From: Pithys albifrons albifrons
Taxonomy: Eukaryota > Chordata > Aves > Passeriformes > Thamnophilidae
Length of the DNA: 64,000 bases
Direction: 5' to 3'
Assembly (NCBI RefSeq): GCF_047495875.1
Contig: NC_092464.1
Span: 27,064,865-27,128,864 of the forward strand
Of this stretch, positions 38,301 to 49,680 are shown one piece after another. Positions within the stretch are counted from its first letter, which is position 1. Every line of letters starts with the position of its first letter. The position numbers were made by a program, and so were the translations under genes. The notes beneath the pieces were generated by a model. It ran no database searches. It was not told the DNA's origin and worked only from the letters and a program-made list of their open reading frames with translations.

Positions 38301-38764
38301 GCAGGCTGAGTATTTGACACTAATTTTCTAAAATACAGTAGCACTTCATTTGTGGCACCATGAAATTCAGGCAGTCTTGAATGCTTGGCTTTGTAACCTT
38401 GAGAGTGTTCTTTTAGAATACATTGTTACTGTGCAACTTCTTAGCCAATTTTCTCTTAAGTGAGCTAAAAATCATCATTTTCCTGAAAAGTAACATCCCT
38501 TTGACATCCATTTGTTCCACGTTCTTGGCTGTAATATTTTTAACCATCCCTTAGATATTATTACTACTTTTTCTTAATTCTCATTGGCTATTTCTTACAA
38601 ATGGCAGTTTGTTTAAATAGCAAATTCACAAAACAAAAACTATGCTTTGCAGTATGTAAAATGCCTAATACTTTTGGTTCAGGGAAGTACAAAAATATTT
38701 TAGCTATAAGAAGCTTTTATCAATAAACAGTTTTCTTATGGGAGTATTTTTGCTTGTTAATCTC
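35366..38764. other. AT-rich unique sequence, no gene recognised
   Basis: No recognisable exon, RNA gene or interspersed repeat. It contains a short (CT)n/T tract at 36.2 kb and many TAAT-type motifs. The longest open frames (71 to 87 codons) have no motif. Confidence 0.55.
36196..36222. repeat. (CT)n followed by a T run
   Basis: About nine CT units followed by about ten T: a homopyrimidine tract. Confidence 0.9.
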
Positions 38765-38813
38765 CAATCCACAAAAAGGGCTGTAAGGATGACCCAGGCC
38801 TGTCAGCCTGACC

Positions 38814-39824
38814 TTGGTGCCTGGCAGGGTTATGGAGCAGTTCATCCTGAGTGCAGTCACACAGCACCTTCAGGATGGACAAGGGATTAGACCCAGCCAG
38901 CATGGGTTTAGGAGCGGCAGGTTCTGTCTGACCAACCTGATCTCTTTTTACAATCAGGTGACCCACCTGGTGGATGAGGGGAAGGCTGTGGATGTGGTCT
39001 ATCTGGACTTCAGCAAGGCCTTTGACACTGTCTCCCATAATATACTCCTGGAAAAACTGGTAGCCCATGGCCTGGACAAGTGTACCCTCTCCTGTGTTAA
39101 GAGCTGGCTGGAGGGTCGGGCCCAGAGAGTGCTGGTGAATGGAGCTTCATCCAGCTGGTGGCCAGTCACCAGTGGTGTTCCCCAGGGGTCTGTGTTGGGT
39201 CCAGTCCTGTTTAACATCTTTATTGATGATTTAGATGAGGGGATTGAGTCCATTATCAGCAAATTTGCTGATGACACCAAGCTGGGAGGGAGTGTCAACC
39301 TGCTGGAAGGCAGGAGGGCTCTGCAGAGGGATCTGGAGAGACTTGAGAGATGGGCTGATTCCAATGGGATGAAGTTCAATAAGGCCAAGTGCCGGGTCCT
39401 ACACTTTGGCCACAACAACCCCCTGCAGTGCTACAGGCTGGGCACAGAGTGGCTGGAGAGCAGCCAGGCAGAAAGGGACCTTGGAGTACTAATTGACAGG
39501 AAGCTCAACATGAGCCAACAGTGTGCCCAGGTGGCCAAGAAGGCCAATGGGATCCTGTCCTGTATCAAAAATAGCATGGCCAGCAGGACCAGGGAAGTGA
39601 TCCTTCCCCTGTACTCTACATTGGTGAGGCCACATCTTGAGTACTGTGTTCAGTTCTGGGCCCCTCAGTTCAGAAAGGATATTGAGGTGCTGGAGCGAGT
39701 CCAGAGAAGAGCAACAAGGCTGGTGAAGGGACTGGAGCACAAGCCCTATGGGGAGAGGCTGAGGGAGCTGGGGTTGTTTAGCCTGGAGAAGAGGAGGCTC
39801 AGAGGTGACCTCATCACTGTCTAG
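38814..39824 (+). CDS. CR1 ORF2 fragment: reverse transcriptase domain
   Basis: A 336-codon open frame encodes the non-LTR reverse transcriptase of CR1, which copies its own RNA at a nicked genomic site. Visible blocks are [20 protein letters not shown] (from residue 63), [20 protein letters not shown] (from 120), the catalytic FADDTKLGG (151-159) and [20 protein letters not shown]. Then follow the thumb-like region with [11 protein letters not shown] and [20 protein letters not shown]. The first codon listed is not a real start: the element is 5'-truncated and lacks the endonuclease domain and promoter. The frame stops at TAG 39822-39824 although homology continues in the same frame. The copy is almost certainly immobile by itself. 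Confidence 0.95.
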   Translation: MVPGRVMEQFILSAVTQHLQDGQGIRPSQHGFRSGRFCLTNLISFYNQVTHLVDEGKAVDVVYLDFSKAFDTVSHNILLEKLVAHGLDKCTLSCVKSWLEGRAQRVLVNGASSSWWPVTSGVPQGSVLGPVLFNIFIDDLDEGIESIISKFADDTKLGGSVNLLEGRRALQRDLERLERWADSNGMKFNKAKCRVLHFGHNNPLQCYRLGTEWLESSQAERDLGVLIDRKLNMSQQCAQVAKKANGILSCIKNSMASRTREVILPLYSTLVRPHLEYCVQFWAPQFRKDIEVLERVQRRATRLVKGLEHKPYGERLRELGLFSLEKRRLRGDLITV

Positions 39825-40067
39825 AACTACCTGAAGGGAAGTTCTGGCCAGGTGGGGGTTGGTCTCTTCTTCCAGGCACTCAGCAATAGGACAAGGGGGC
39901 ACGGGCTTAAGCTCTGCCAGGGGAAATTTAAGTTGGATATCAGAAAAAAATTCTTTATAGAGAGAGTAATCAGGCATTGGAATGGGCTGCCCAGAGAGGT
40001 GGTGGATTCACCATATCTAGAGTTTTTTAAACGCAGATTGGACGTGGCACTGAGTGCCATGATCTAG
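39825..40067 (+). pseudogene. CR1 ORF2 C-terminal region, separated by an in-frame TAG
   Basis: Directly after the TAG the same frame stays open for 80 codons to TAG 40065-40067. It encodes the usual CR1 end: [20 protein letters not shown], then [18 protein letters not shown] and [13 protein letters not shown]. The conserved protein text shows this was coding in ancestors, so the TAG is a secondary stop. The same stop is present in the copy at 57 kb. Confidence 0.85.
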
Positions 40068-40150
40068 TAAATGGACTAGAGTTGGACCAAGGGTTGGACT
40101 TGATGATCTTGGAGGTCTTTTCCGACCCAATTGATTCTATGATTCAATGA

Positions 40151-43100
40151 TCTCCATACTGCAAAGCCTAAATTTTGTGTTATAGTATTAAATATTTCAT
40201 TTTAGAAAACCTTAATGAATTATTTTAAGAAAGAGATGAAATTATTATTGGACTTAAGTGCAAAACTGAATGTAGAATGTGAGTTAATATCGTTGTTAAT
40301 AATATAGAGAATTTAAAAAGTTTAATTAACACTAATTGAGCTAACTGGAACCTCAGTTAAATAAGGTAGATGCAGAAGTCTAAAGACTGCCATGATAGAT
40401 ATTTAAGATTTTTGTGGACATCCATATATAACAATTTTCCTGCCTCCATGTGTGTATAGATTATAAAGTGAAAATAGCAAGTAAAAAGAAATGTTCCTTC
40501 AAACAGGATAACAGAGAATTTTTGGGATATAAACCTCATTTCCAGGCTTCTGGTGTAAAGAAAATGCCCTTTAGTTGTAAAGTCTGTGGAGATTCTCAAA
40601 ACAATGGTACTGCTATGCAGTGACAATGAAAGAACTGAATTATTTTTTATAATTCAACAAAAGTGAAATTTCATCAAATGGTTAAGAAAAACACCATTTA
40701 AAAAGATGAATCAAAATGCAATATACTTAATTTTTAAAGTAAAATAGCTGTTTCATTTTTTCCATGTTCAAATTGTGCTTTTACTTGCAAAGACCCCTGT
40801 GGTTTAAATAAGGCAGTTCGTGTACCCTAATAAAAATCCCATTAAATTAAATGGCCACTAGGCATATAGAATGTCCTGTTGCAATTTCATGAGACAGTTT
40901 GTTACAAGACACCCTGCTATGTACCTTTTATTTTATCAAAATAAAGGAGAAAAAGAAAAGGTTGCAAAATGTGTTTATTTCTATAAAAAATGTTTCCAGT
41001 GTACTAGAAAAAAATTGATGTGTTGTGTGTTGGTTTTGTTGAGGTCTTTTTTTTTATATATATATAGAATGAAAGAGTTGGTTTATTCCATGTCTGGTAC
41101 ATTTATAGCACAACCTACAATAAATATATATAATCAGCAGAATCGATCAGTAATTTTCATCCTCTGAACTATTACTTGTTTCTTTTGGAAGGTGGCAATT
41201 CAAGAAGTAATTCAGTTTATATTGTATTAGAGTAAACTGTTTTAGAGCACACACTGCACTTGTTTGCCAGCAAACATTATTTCTGAAATAGGGTACTGTT
41301 TTTCTTGCAAATGTTTTTCTTTCTTTCCTTTCTTCTCTTAAAAAAAAAAACCAAAAAAGAAACCCACAAACAGAAAAACCCAAAACAAAGCAAAACAAAA
41401 AACATGCCCAATAAAACCCCAAACCTGTGGCTATGTTGAATGCTTGTGAAAACAAATAACAAATATCACACTGAGATCAGGTTTATACCTATGGTTCTCA
41501 GCAGATATTCCCCTCCATCCTGCCTACTCAAGCAAGGCCTGTGATTTTGTTGAAGTACAAAACAAGAAACAGAATAGATTATTAAGCTAATTTTACTTTG
41601 TGAGATTTTATCAGAAGCTTATATTTCCAGAAGTTGCTAAACTTCCTATCTTTCTTTCCCATATCTCCCTCATACTCCGAAATCACAGTGTTGAAATTTA
41701 ATTTTTTTAAATTTGTCTTCAATATTCTGGTCCAGTCCCATTTCACTGCTTTTTTCCTGTTTCATCACTTTACACATGGCCAATTCCATTTAATAATATC
41801 TGATTCTGAAAGATATATAGGCTCTCCAGAATTCTGCTCACTTCATGTCTAGTCTGTGAATTCCTTCCTATGTTTTCTCAGAAAAATGATTTGCCAGCAT
41901 CATCATTAGTTCCTCTATCGTACCAAAGGCATATATTCAAATGTTGCTTAATGACAATATAAGGACATATATAAAATACATTTTTATTAAATATGAAATA
42001 AAATTGAGATAGTCTCAGCTCCCCAATTCTTATTTTAGTGTTTTTTTTCCTTTTATCAATATAAAATATTGGAGTGTGTAAAATACCTGCAATAAGAAAA
42101 TATAACCTAGCCTTGACACAGTAAGGTATACATTAACTCTTCTCAGAGCAATGTGTTTGTATTGTACACAGGTGTTTTGAAAGAATTTTGCACTTGTCTT
42201 CTGGTGTTAGAAAAAATTCTAAAGACCTGGCAAGTATAAGAGGTATCTGGCTGTACCTTTCTGAATAATGTTGTAGATAATTTTTCCTTTGTACCTTCCA
42301 GTTCAATCCTGGAAAGCTCTGCCATGCCTACCTGTGGTTCAGAAACCCCTCTGTTGACTATTTAAGTTGGCTGTGCTGAATTTTTTTATGAAGACATAAT
42401 TATCTTGACACTATCCTCATTCCTTTAACCAGTTGCTCCTGTGAGCTGAAAAGACAGTCTGTCCTGATAGTAGTTTAACTACTATCTCATTTCTCTTGTT
42501 TTTAACAGCCAGCTGCTAAACTAAACTAATGTATTCATGCAGAAATTTTCCACTGAAAGCTAATTGCTGCTAATACTTGTAGAATCTTCATTGATTTTCT
42601 TCTGCTTATATAATTTATACTCTTAGATTAAAACACCATCCTTTCTTGGATAATGTTTATTAATTGCTAAATGTTCATGAAATGGTCTTTATTTTCTGCC
42701 ATTCTCTTTCCAGTTTTGAATGGCTCCTTAAAGTTTACAGACCAATAGACTAAACCTGGTTTTGTATTATTTTTTTGTCTTTAAGATCAGGACAGGTGAT
42801 AACATCACACTTTCAGTTTTTCTCAAAGATTGAGTTTTATGGGAGAACAGATAAATCTTGACTCTCTTAACATTCCTAAAGACCCTTCATGGTACTAGAA
42901 AGGATGTGCTGACCCTGCTTAGTCTTAAAGAACAACTTTACTCAACTAGGTAAAGCTCAAGGAATTCTGCTTTTAACCCTGAGTTGGCTATGTGAAAAAA
43001 TTAATCTCTGTATGGAGATCTTAGAAGAAGAAACTTTTTTGGCTGAAATTTGAAATTATGTCAGCAACAGCTGGTTTAAGAAGTAAAAGCAACTAATGTA

Positions 43101-46100
43101 TATAGAATGATTTTTTTTTGAGTACATGCCATGATTTTGAAGTGCCACCATGTTAGGAAGCATTAAAGAAGCAGCACACCAAAAGTGAATAACTGCTCAA
43201 ATTTCCCATGGCAAATCTTTTAGATGGGGTTTCTAGCACTTTCTATGACTATGAGGAAACAGACAAAGATGAGAGAAGTGTGAGAGGGAAAAATGTCTTT
43301 CATTCCTTTATTTAGCTGTTTAACCTAAATGTTTAAATTATATGTAAGTAATGTATATCTAAATCATATTGTCTTCTCACAGGCAACTTTCTTACCCCTT
43401 ATCCCCTTGTAATTAACATATAAAAGAAGTTACAGATAGAAGGCAAAATTCAACAATCTGCATTTCTCAGCATTGTCATTTTTCAGCTGGAACCCACAGG
43501 TGTCTTTTAAATGATCAGTTAGAAAACACAATGGTTTTTTTGCTACTCAGTTTTTTGTTAATTACCTCTGTGATAATAATGTGTTTGCATATTTAATTTC
43601 CTCCATGGTAAATGAGCACCTTTGAACCGCTTTCTAATTATTTTATAGTATTCTTGTATTCATTTTCATGTAATGAATTTACCAAATAAATGCTTTTTCC
43701 TTCAAAGGACATTTGAAAGTATTAGAAACCCATACATAGGTTAGTTGTTTTCAAATACAGTATTAGAAGAGTCAAAAGGGAGTTCTTCATATGAAGCAAA
43801 TATTTAAAACACATAGTTCTTTATTTTGTCAGAATTTTTTTTTCTGTGTGAAAAATCTGAATAAACATGACTGTGTATGGACTGACTGAACTAATGTATA
43901 GGAATAAGAAAAATACTATTCACTCACAACTTTCATGTAGATGGCAAAAAACATACCACAGCAGTCCTAGTAGCGTTGTTCAATCACTGGTCACTACTGA
44001 CCACTAATAATTTATTTGGAGATTTTGTATGTTCTCTGATACAACTTTTTATTTTCCTTGACTATGCACAGCCCTATTGCTGGGTCTGCCCAATAGCATT
44101 TCATTCAGCTGCACTGTCTGTGGGAAGCTGAATCCTGTTCTCACTGAGGATGATTCACAGATTGCATTATGGCCATGCAACCCCCCCATTATTTGGCTCA
44201 TGACTATATAGACACATAATCACCTCCATTGATTTGCAGTCTTTAAAGATATCATAAAATTTCTTTTAAAATGTCTTTTTTTCATGCATTCCTGCAGTCT
44301 TGTCAGGTATCTAGATGATATTTTCAAGATCAAATAAAGCTCACTTTGTTTTTCCGCTCCCTTGCCCTTTTCACCTCTACCTTCTTTCATCCTTAGCTAT
44401 GGTTTTTCTAGCAGTGTACCTTTCTAGCTTTGTCCTCCACCTCCATGATGCTATTTCTTCCTGATTTCTAACCTTCCATTACGTGTTCCTTAATTTCTCA
44501 TACTCCTCTCAGAATCCTCTGCACATTGCAAGTAAATGCCACTCCTTATCATTCAGTGCTGTTTCATATGATAATATTGGACAGCACTAAAGGAAGCCAG
44601 CACAGCATTTCACTTCAACATTTAATCAACTACAAAAGCCATTTAATGCTTGGGATACTCCAATGCTATAAATATGATCCCTTAAGTAATTACACAGCTT
44701 TATGTCCTGTACCATATTTGGTAACACTTTAAATAAAGTATCTTCAATGCATTTTGATGCATTTTTAATTTAAACTGATTTGAGCTAGATAAAGAACAGT
44801 TCAAATTTAAATGAATGCATTGACATTTCACAAACAGTTAATAATCAAATAACTTGGGATATAGCAGATATAGTATCAGTATATTTCAATGATTCATTAA
44901 TAACATATAACTTTTAAGAAAAACATCCTTCCTAACAGAACACTATTAGCTATACAGAGTGGCTTTGACTCCAAATACAGGCTGAAGTGGAGCTTGCTTT
45001 TGGAGTGCAGAAAAAATCTATGCCATTGCTTGGGTTTCATTGTCTGGATACTGCCTTTTATCATCTAAGGATGAGTTAGCTCAATCTGTCATTTACCCAT
45101 AACATTCAGTATGTAATACTCCTGGCATATTTGTCTCTGGATTGTAAAAACATAGTATCAAAGGAAACAAACTGGTTTTAACTAAAGAGTCAAAGTGCTT
45201 TATTGTCACAGTTTTTTAATGAAATATGTACCTTTGTATTAAAAACCTTGTTTACTTAATACTTTTCTCTAACTTCCCTTTTAATTTAAAGTCATTAAAC
45301 CCCTTACTTGACTAGGAAGTAAAAATTTTTATTTCAAGACTAAATTCCAGATTAAGGGTTTTTTTTAATTTAAAACCTATATTAAAATTAATATCCCCAA
45401 ATATACTTTGGGAATTTATAAAGAACAAATAAAATAGACAAGTCACATAATATATTTTGTACCAGAACTAATACTTCTCTGGCCTTCATAGTTCTACATC
45501 ACTATAGATACCAACTATAACTGAAGAGACACAAACATCACGGCACATGTGAGCCCAAAGTAATATATTTAACAATTTAATGTTTGAATAACGATTGCTT
45601 ATTCTGTAATTTGCATTGTAATTAAAGTGCTAGTTGAGGACCCTTCTAGCAGAACACTTCAATTTTGCAAGCATTCACTAACTTCCAAAAATAAAACAGT
45701 AAAAAAAAAAGAAAAAAAGAAAGCCAAACCTCTTTTTATTAACTGCCATTATCCAGATAGCTGAACTACTGGTGAAATCTTTGGAAAAGAAAGATCCTTC
45801 TGCTGTGCCAGATACATTTGTTCAGCATTTCATCTTCTTTAATGTTGCTATGCAGAACCCTGAAGAATTTGGCCAAAGATATACACCTAGGAGATTCAAA
45901 CCTTTATTATACAACACTGTTCAAAGTTTTACCCAGCTAGTGTATTAAATCAACAAAATAACTTTTTAGTATGCTTGGGTTTCTTAATTTAATCCCTACA
46001 TTTAATTACAAATGCTAATATAATTTTCACTTTTGTGAAGCTATGAAAACAAAGAATTTCATAGAGATTTACACTGATTTATGAAAAGATATATATATTT

Positions 46101-49100
46101 TTAGTATGTGTTTCTTAAACAAGTACTGTTCTAAAACAGTCCAAACTATCAAGGGGCATAGAGATAGTAAGAAAGCTTTGCAGAAAATGAAGACTATGTA
46201 TTTATCTAGAAGGCCTGAGTAGACTAAAATAAAAACATGACTGAAGAACATTTCAGTTAAGCTGATAGTGAATGATAATAGATTTTAATATGTGTGTATT
46301 TTGGTATCTGTTGAAAGCTTATGCCCCAAATTCAGTGAGAAAGTGCTTGTTTAAAAAGGAATAGATCCAATGTGTAGTGGAACAAGCAAACAGTAAAATA
46401 AATCTATTATTCTTTCTTCAATTCAAATGAAAAAAATCAAAAAATGAGGGAGATTTCACTACAGTCTAAGTTAGACTGTTCCACTCTTTCATCATCCAAA
46501 CAATTATAAAGCATATTTTATTTTTTCCTAAATATGAATGTACATCAACTTATCTCCAGTTTCATCAGGACTGATAGGAGGGAATAATTATTTTCCATGT
46601 CCTACACAGGATACTTCTGTTGTTGAAGCTCTGACCTGCATTGCCTCTTTCATGTTTTTGTAATGGAAACGTAGCTAACTCATATTTAATTTCAAAGGCA
46701 TTATAACCCTTAGATTCTTTTCTGTGCTCCCATACAGGTCTCATTTTGTATGAGTGCATTTAAACACTTTCTTTGAACTGTAGATCTTTGCTTATGCTTT
46801 CATTTAATTTGCTCTTGTCAATTTCTTGCTTTCCTCTCCAATTAGCCAAGATCATTTTGATTTATGAACATATTTTCCAAAGAGTTTGCAAGTCTAGTTC
46901 TTTGTAGTTTCCTGCAAAATGCCACTCTGACATCCAAATTGCTGAAACTGTTAAGTGGAACTTGGCCTACAATAAGTCCTATCGAAAAGTGATCCTTTCC
47001 CATTTTGACAGAGACATATTGATAATTCATTTTAGAGTTAGTGCTCAAATTTGTTGTACATGAACTAGCCAATTTGTTTTAAAAATGATGCTGATGTAAG
47101 TTATATCTAGATCAGTATTTCTTTAGCTTTCTTAGGAGTAAAATCTTTTGAATAATAAAAAATGTTGTACATTACAAATATTCAAAAAGCAATTCCTCCC
47201 ATGCTCACTGTATTCTGTCAAAGAAAGAATTTAAAAAAAATCAAAAAAACCTAACATCATTTGCTCGTGTCAAATCAGTTTTAATTCTTTGCTTTTACTT
47301 TAATATTTTCAGATATGTATTTGATTATTCAATAATTTTGCCCTAACTTTTTCAAAAGATGAAAAGGAAGAGAATTTCTGAGTTTCTCTTTTCTAGTAAA
47401 GATAGTTGCAATATTTGCTTTCCTTCAGTCACTGGAGATGACAGTAAAGACTTAATGATTGCTTCAGAAAAGCGTAAGACCCTAGCAATTCAGACTGTTC
47501 TAACTGCGTATTTTTCAGTCCATTCTTCTTATTTGGACTGTGTTCCTATCTTCTGGATAAACTCAAGTAGCTAGTCACAATTTAATGTTTTGGTAAAGAT
47601 TAAAGAAACTGGAAGGCATTGAATATTTCAGCTTTTTTTCTGTGCCATCCATTATTTGCTCCCTTTTCCACTTGGTAATGGAATTATTCTCCCCTTTGTT
47701 TTCTTCTTACTTACAGTGTATTTATAGAACTGCTTCTTGTTGCCTTTTGTGTTCCTTTCTAATTGAAACTCAGTTTGTGTCTCAGCCTCCCTGGATTTTT
47801 TCCTACATACTCACATATTTTCTTTGCAAAGATATGAGTTCAGATTCAATTATTGTATTCTCTGTGAACATTTTATTGTTATTATTATCATAATTGTTAA
47901 TATTATTATTTTGCATTATAATTGAGGCAGGTCCATTTGAAAATTTGTATTTTAAATATAGTATTTATTGATAGGACCCTCATCTTATGCATTTTGCCTA
48001 GAAATATATTGAGGTGATAAGGAATAGTCATTATTTAACTCTTGTGTCACATTTGTTTTTCTTGCCTCCTTATCTTTATTCTTGCTTGATATTTCTATCT
48101 CTAATCTATAATATTCTGGAAGTTACATGCATTACTAATATAAGAACTCCAAATATTTCACTGTTGTTTTTCATGGCTGTCTTTTCTTTATCAGATAGAG
48201 TGCAAGTGAACAGTGAGGTTCCCTGAGAGTAACAAGTGCTAATGATACATGTCTTTTCCTTTGGTTTAGCCAGTGGAAAACTCACATTCATTAGAATTTC
48301 AGTAAATAACTTCTTTCTTAGTTTCAGTGGGAGTAGAGACCATCATGGGATCTTTTTTATTCACAGAATATCTTTTCCATGGTTATTAGTTCATTACCAA
48401 TGCAATGGCAATTCCAGTATGTTAAAATATTGATATATTTTAAGATTTTTATTACATTGCACTGCAGTGGAATGGAATATCACATATATGGTCCCCACAA
48501 TGTTCTTTTCCCAAAGCGATGCAGAGCTACTGCAAACATTCAGGTGAAAGCAATCACCATCAGCTGCAACAGGGTGGTCAATGCATCTTGCAGCAGCAAG
48601 TGTCATAGTTGGACAGGGAAGAAAAGACAATAAGTGTTTTACTGGAAGTGTTGTCATTCAAGTCATGGACATTCCATAGTTTGGTGCAGATTAATCCAAA
48701 AATTGTATAAAATATGATATGCCAACTCTGCTTTGAGGTCATTCTTTCAAAGGCTTTAAAAGTTCATATAAAAGCGTCATGTTATTTCATAACAATTTTT
48801 TTCTTCCTGTTTTTTTCATATAGTGTATGTGACTTTTCCAAAATAAATACTGCACATATCCTAAACAATGTGATTAATGAAAACTATGTAGATGTATTTC
48901 CCTTAAGAATTCTTCTCAAGTTTAAAAGTTGTAATTTCTGGCCATTTAGGTTGTGCCCATGTTCACTGTAGCATTTGTTCTGTCCAGCAGTCTATCTGTT
49001 GCAAAAAAATACACATATGAAATGAGAAAATAGTAACTCAAACTACCAAGAAAATGTTTTTCCTTTTTGCACTGTTGGAAAAAGTAACCAAATTTAAATA

Positions 49101-49222
49101 AACTAGGAATTGTCTTAGTAGATCAGGTCAATCCAGTTAATAACATCTTCAGAAGTGTGGAAGAGCACTTCCTTTTCCTGTAAAAGAAATGAGTTATGGT
49201 TCCTATTTTTCCATCATCCCAC
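40151..49222. other. Long AT-rich unique stretch, no gene recognised
   Basis: Nine kilobases without a recognisable exon, RNA gene or interspersed repeat. Contents are low-complexity tracts (T9 with TATATATATA at 41047-41065, and the tract at 41.31-41.43 kb), ATT-rich sequence near 47.88-47.92 kb, and a near-palindrome with a CACTGCAGTG core at 48455-48474. Segments such as 43540-43700 keep a non-repetitive texture rich in TAAT-type sites, as conserved non-coding DNA often does, but this cannot be judged from one genome. Confidence 0.5.
41314..41427. repeat. Homopyrimidine run followed by an A/C-rich tract
   Basis: About 26 consecutive pyrimidines (41314-41339) are followed by A10 and then AAAAACCC, CAAAAC and AAAACCCC units. 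A long pyrimidine run can adopt triplex DNA. The A/C part is the reverse-strand form of the T/G tracts elsewhere in the window. Confidence 0.85.
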
Positions 49223-49680
49223 TGATGCCATGACTGACCTCCCCCCAAGAGCAGAACTCCGAGCCACATTAGTATAGGGTAAGATAAAAGGTGAAGGTCC
49301 TTTAATAGCACAGGGCCTACAGCCCACAGGAGTACATGATGACATGCATGTGCCCCAGTTCTAGTTTCCATGGCTTTTATAATAAGATCCCTCCAATCAT
49401 TGCTTTACACATTTCTCAGTCCAGCCCCAGTCCCACCCCTGGTCCAACATGTGAAATTGGATCTGGGGTTGTCAAGACCCTCTGTCTTCATCAGCTCCTC
49501 TTCCTCGGGCACACAAAGGTCCTTTGGAGTTCATCCAGTTCTGGCTTCTGGGTCACTCTGACCTATGTTTATGTTTCGTTTTGTAGGCCTTCTGATATCC
49601 TTCAGTTCTACCTTGGAAAGGAGTCTAAACAAAATTAATTAACTAAAGGAATTTGAGCTCCCTGTTCTGGGACAGGGGTA
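49223..49680 (-). mobile_element. Possible solo LTR (approximate ends)
   Basis: The segment is less AT-rich than its surroundings. On the minus strand it has CTTATTATAAAAGCCATGG (TATA box near 49375-49383) and, about 70 bases downstream, CTATTAAAGGACC (poly(A) signal variant near 49300). It then ends with GTCAGTCATGGCA near 49226. TATA then poly(A) signal within about 100 bases is typical of an LTR R region. A possible start is TGTCCCAGAACAGGG, on the plus strand ending at about 49674. I could not find a matching target duplication, so the limits and identity remain open. Confidence 0.4.

Larger units (their letters stand above)
38765..40150 (+). mobile_element. CR1 LINE, young 5'-truncated copy with open reverse transcriptase
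   Basis: From ACAAAAAGGGCTGTAAGGAT the copy runs through the whole reverse transcriptase and C-terminal region to a 3' end with GGACTTGATGATCTTGGAGG and ATTCTATGATTCAATGA. Near 38793-38800 it reads CCCAGGCCTGTCAG. In typical avian CR1 about ten more bases, ending in another CAGG, would separate these words, which suggests a small deletion between short repeats (from memory of the consensus). The long open frame and good match to the copy at 57 kb indicate recent insertion. The 3' text differs from the copies at 3.7, 20.6 and 34.7 kb, so this is another subfamily, probably the type common in passerines. Confidence 0.97.
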
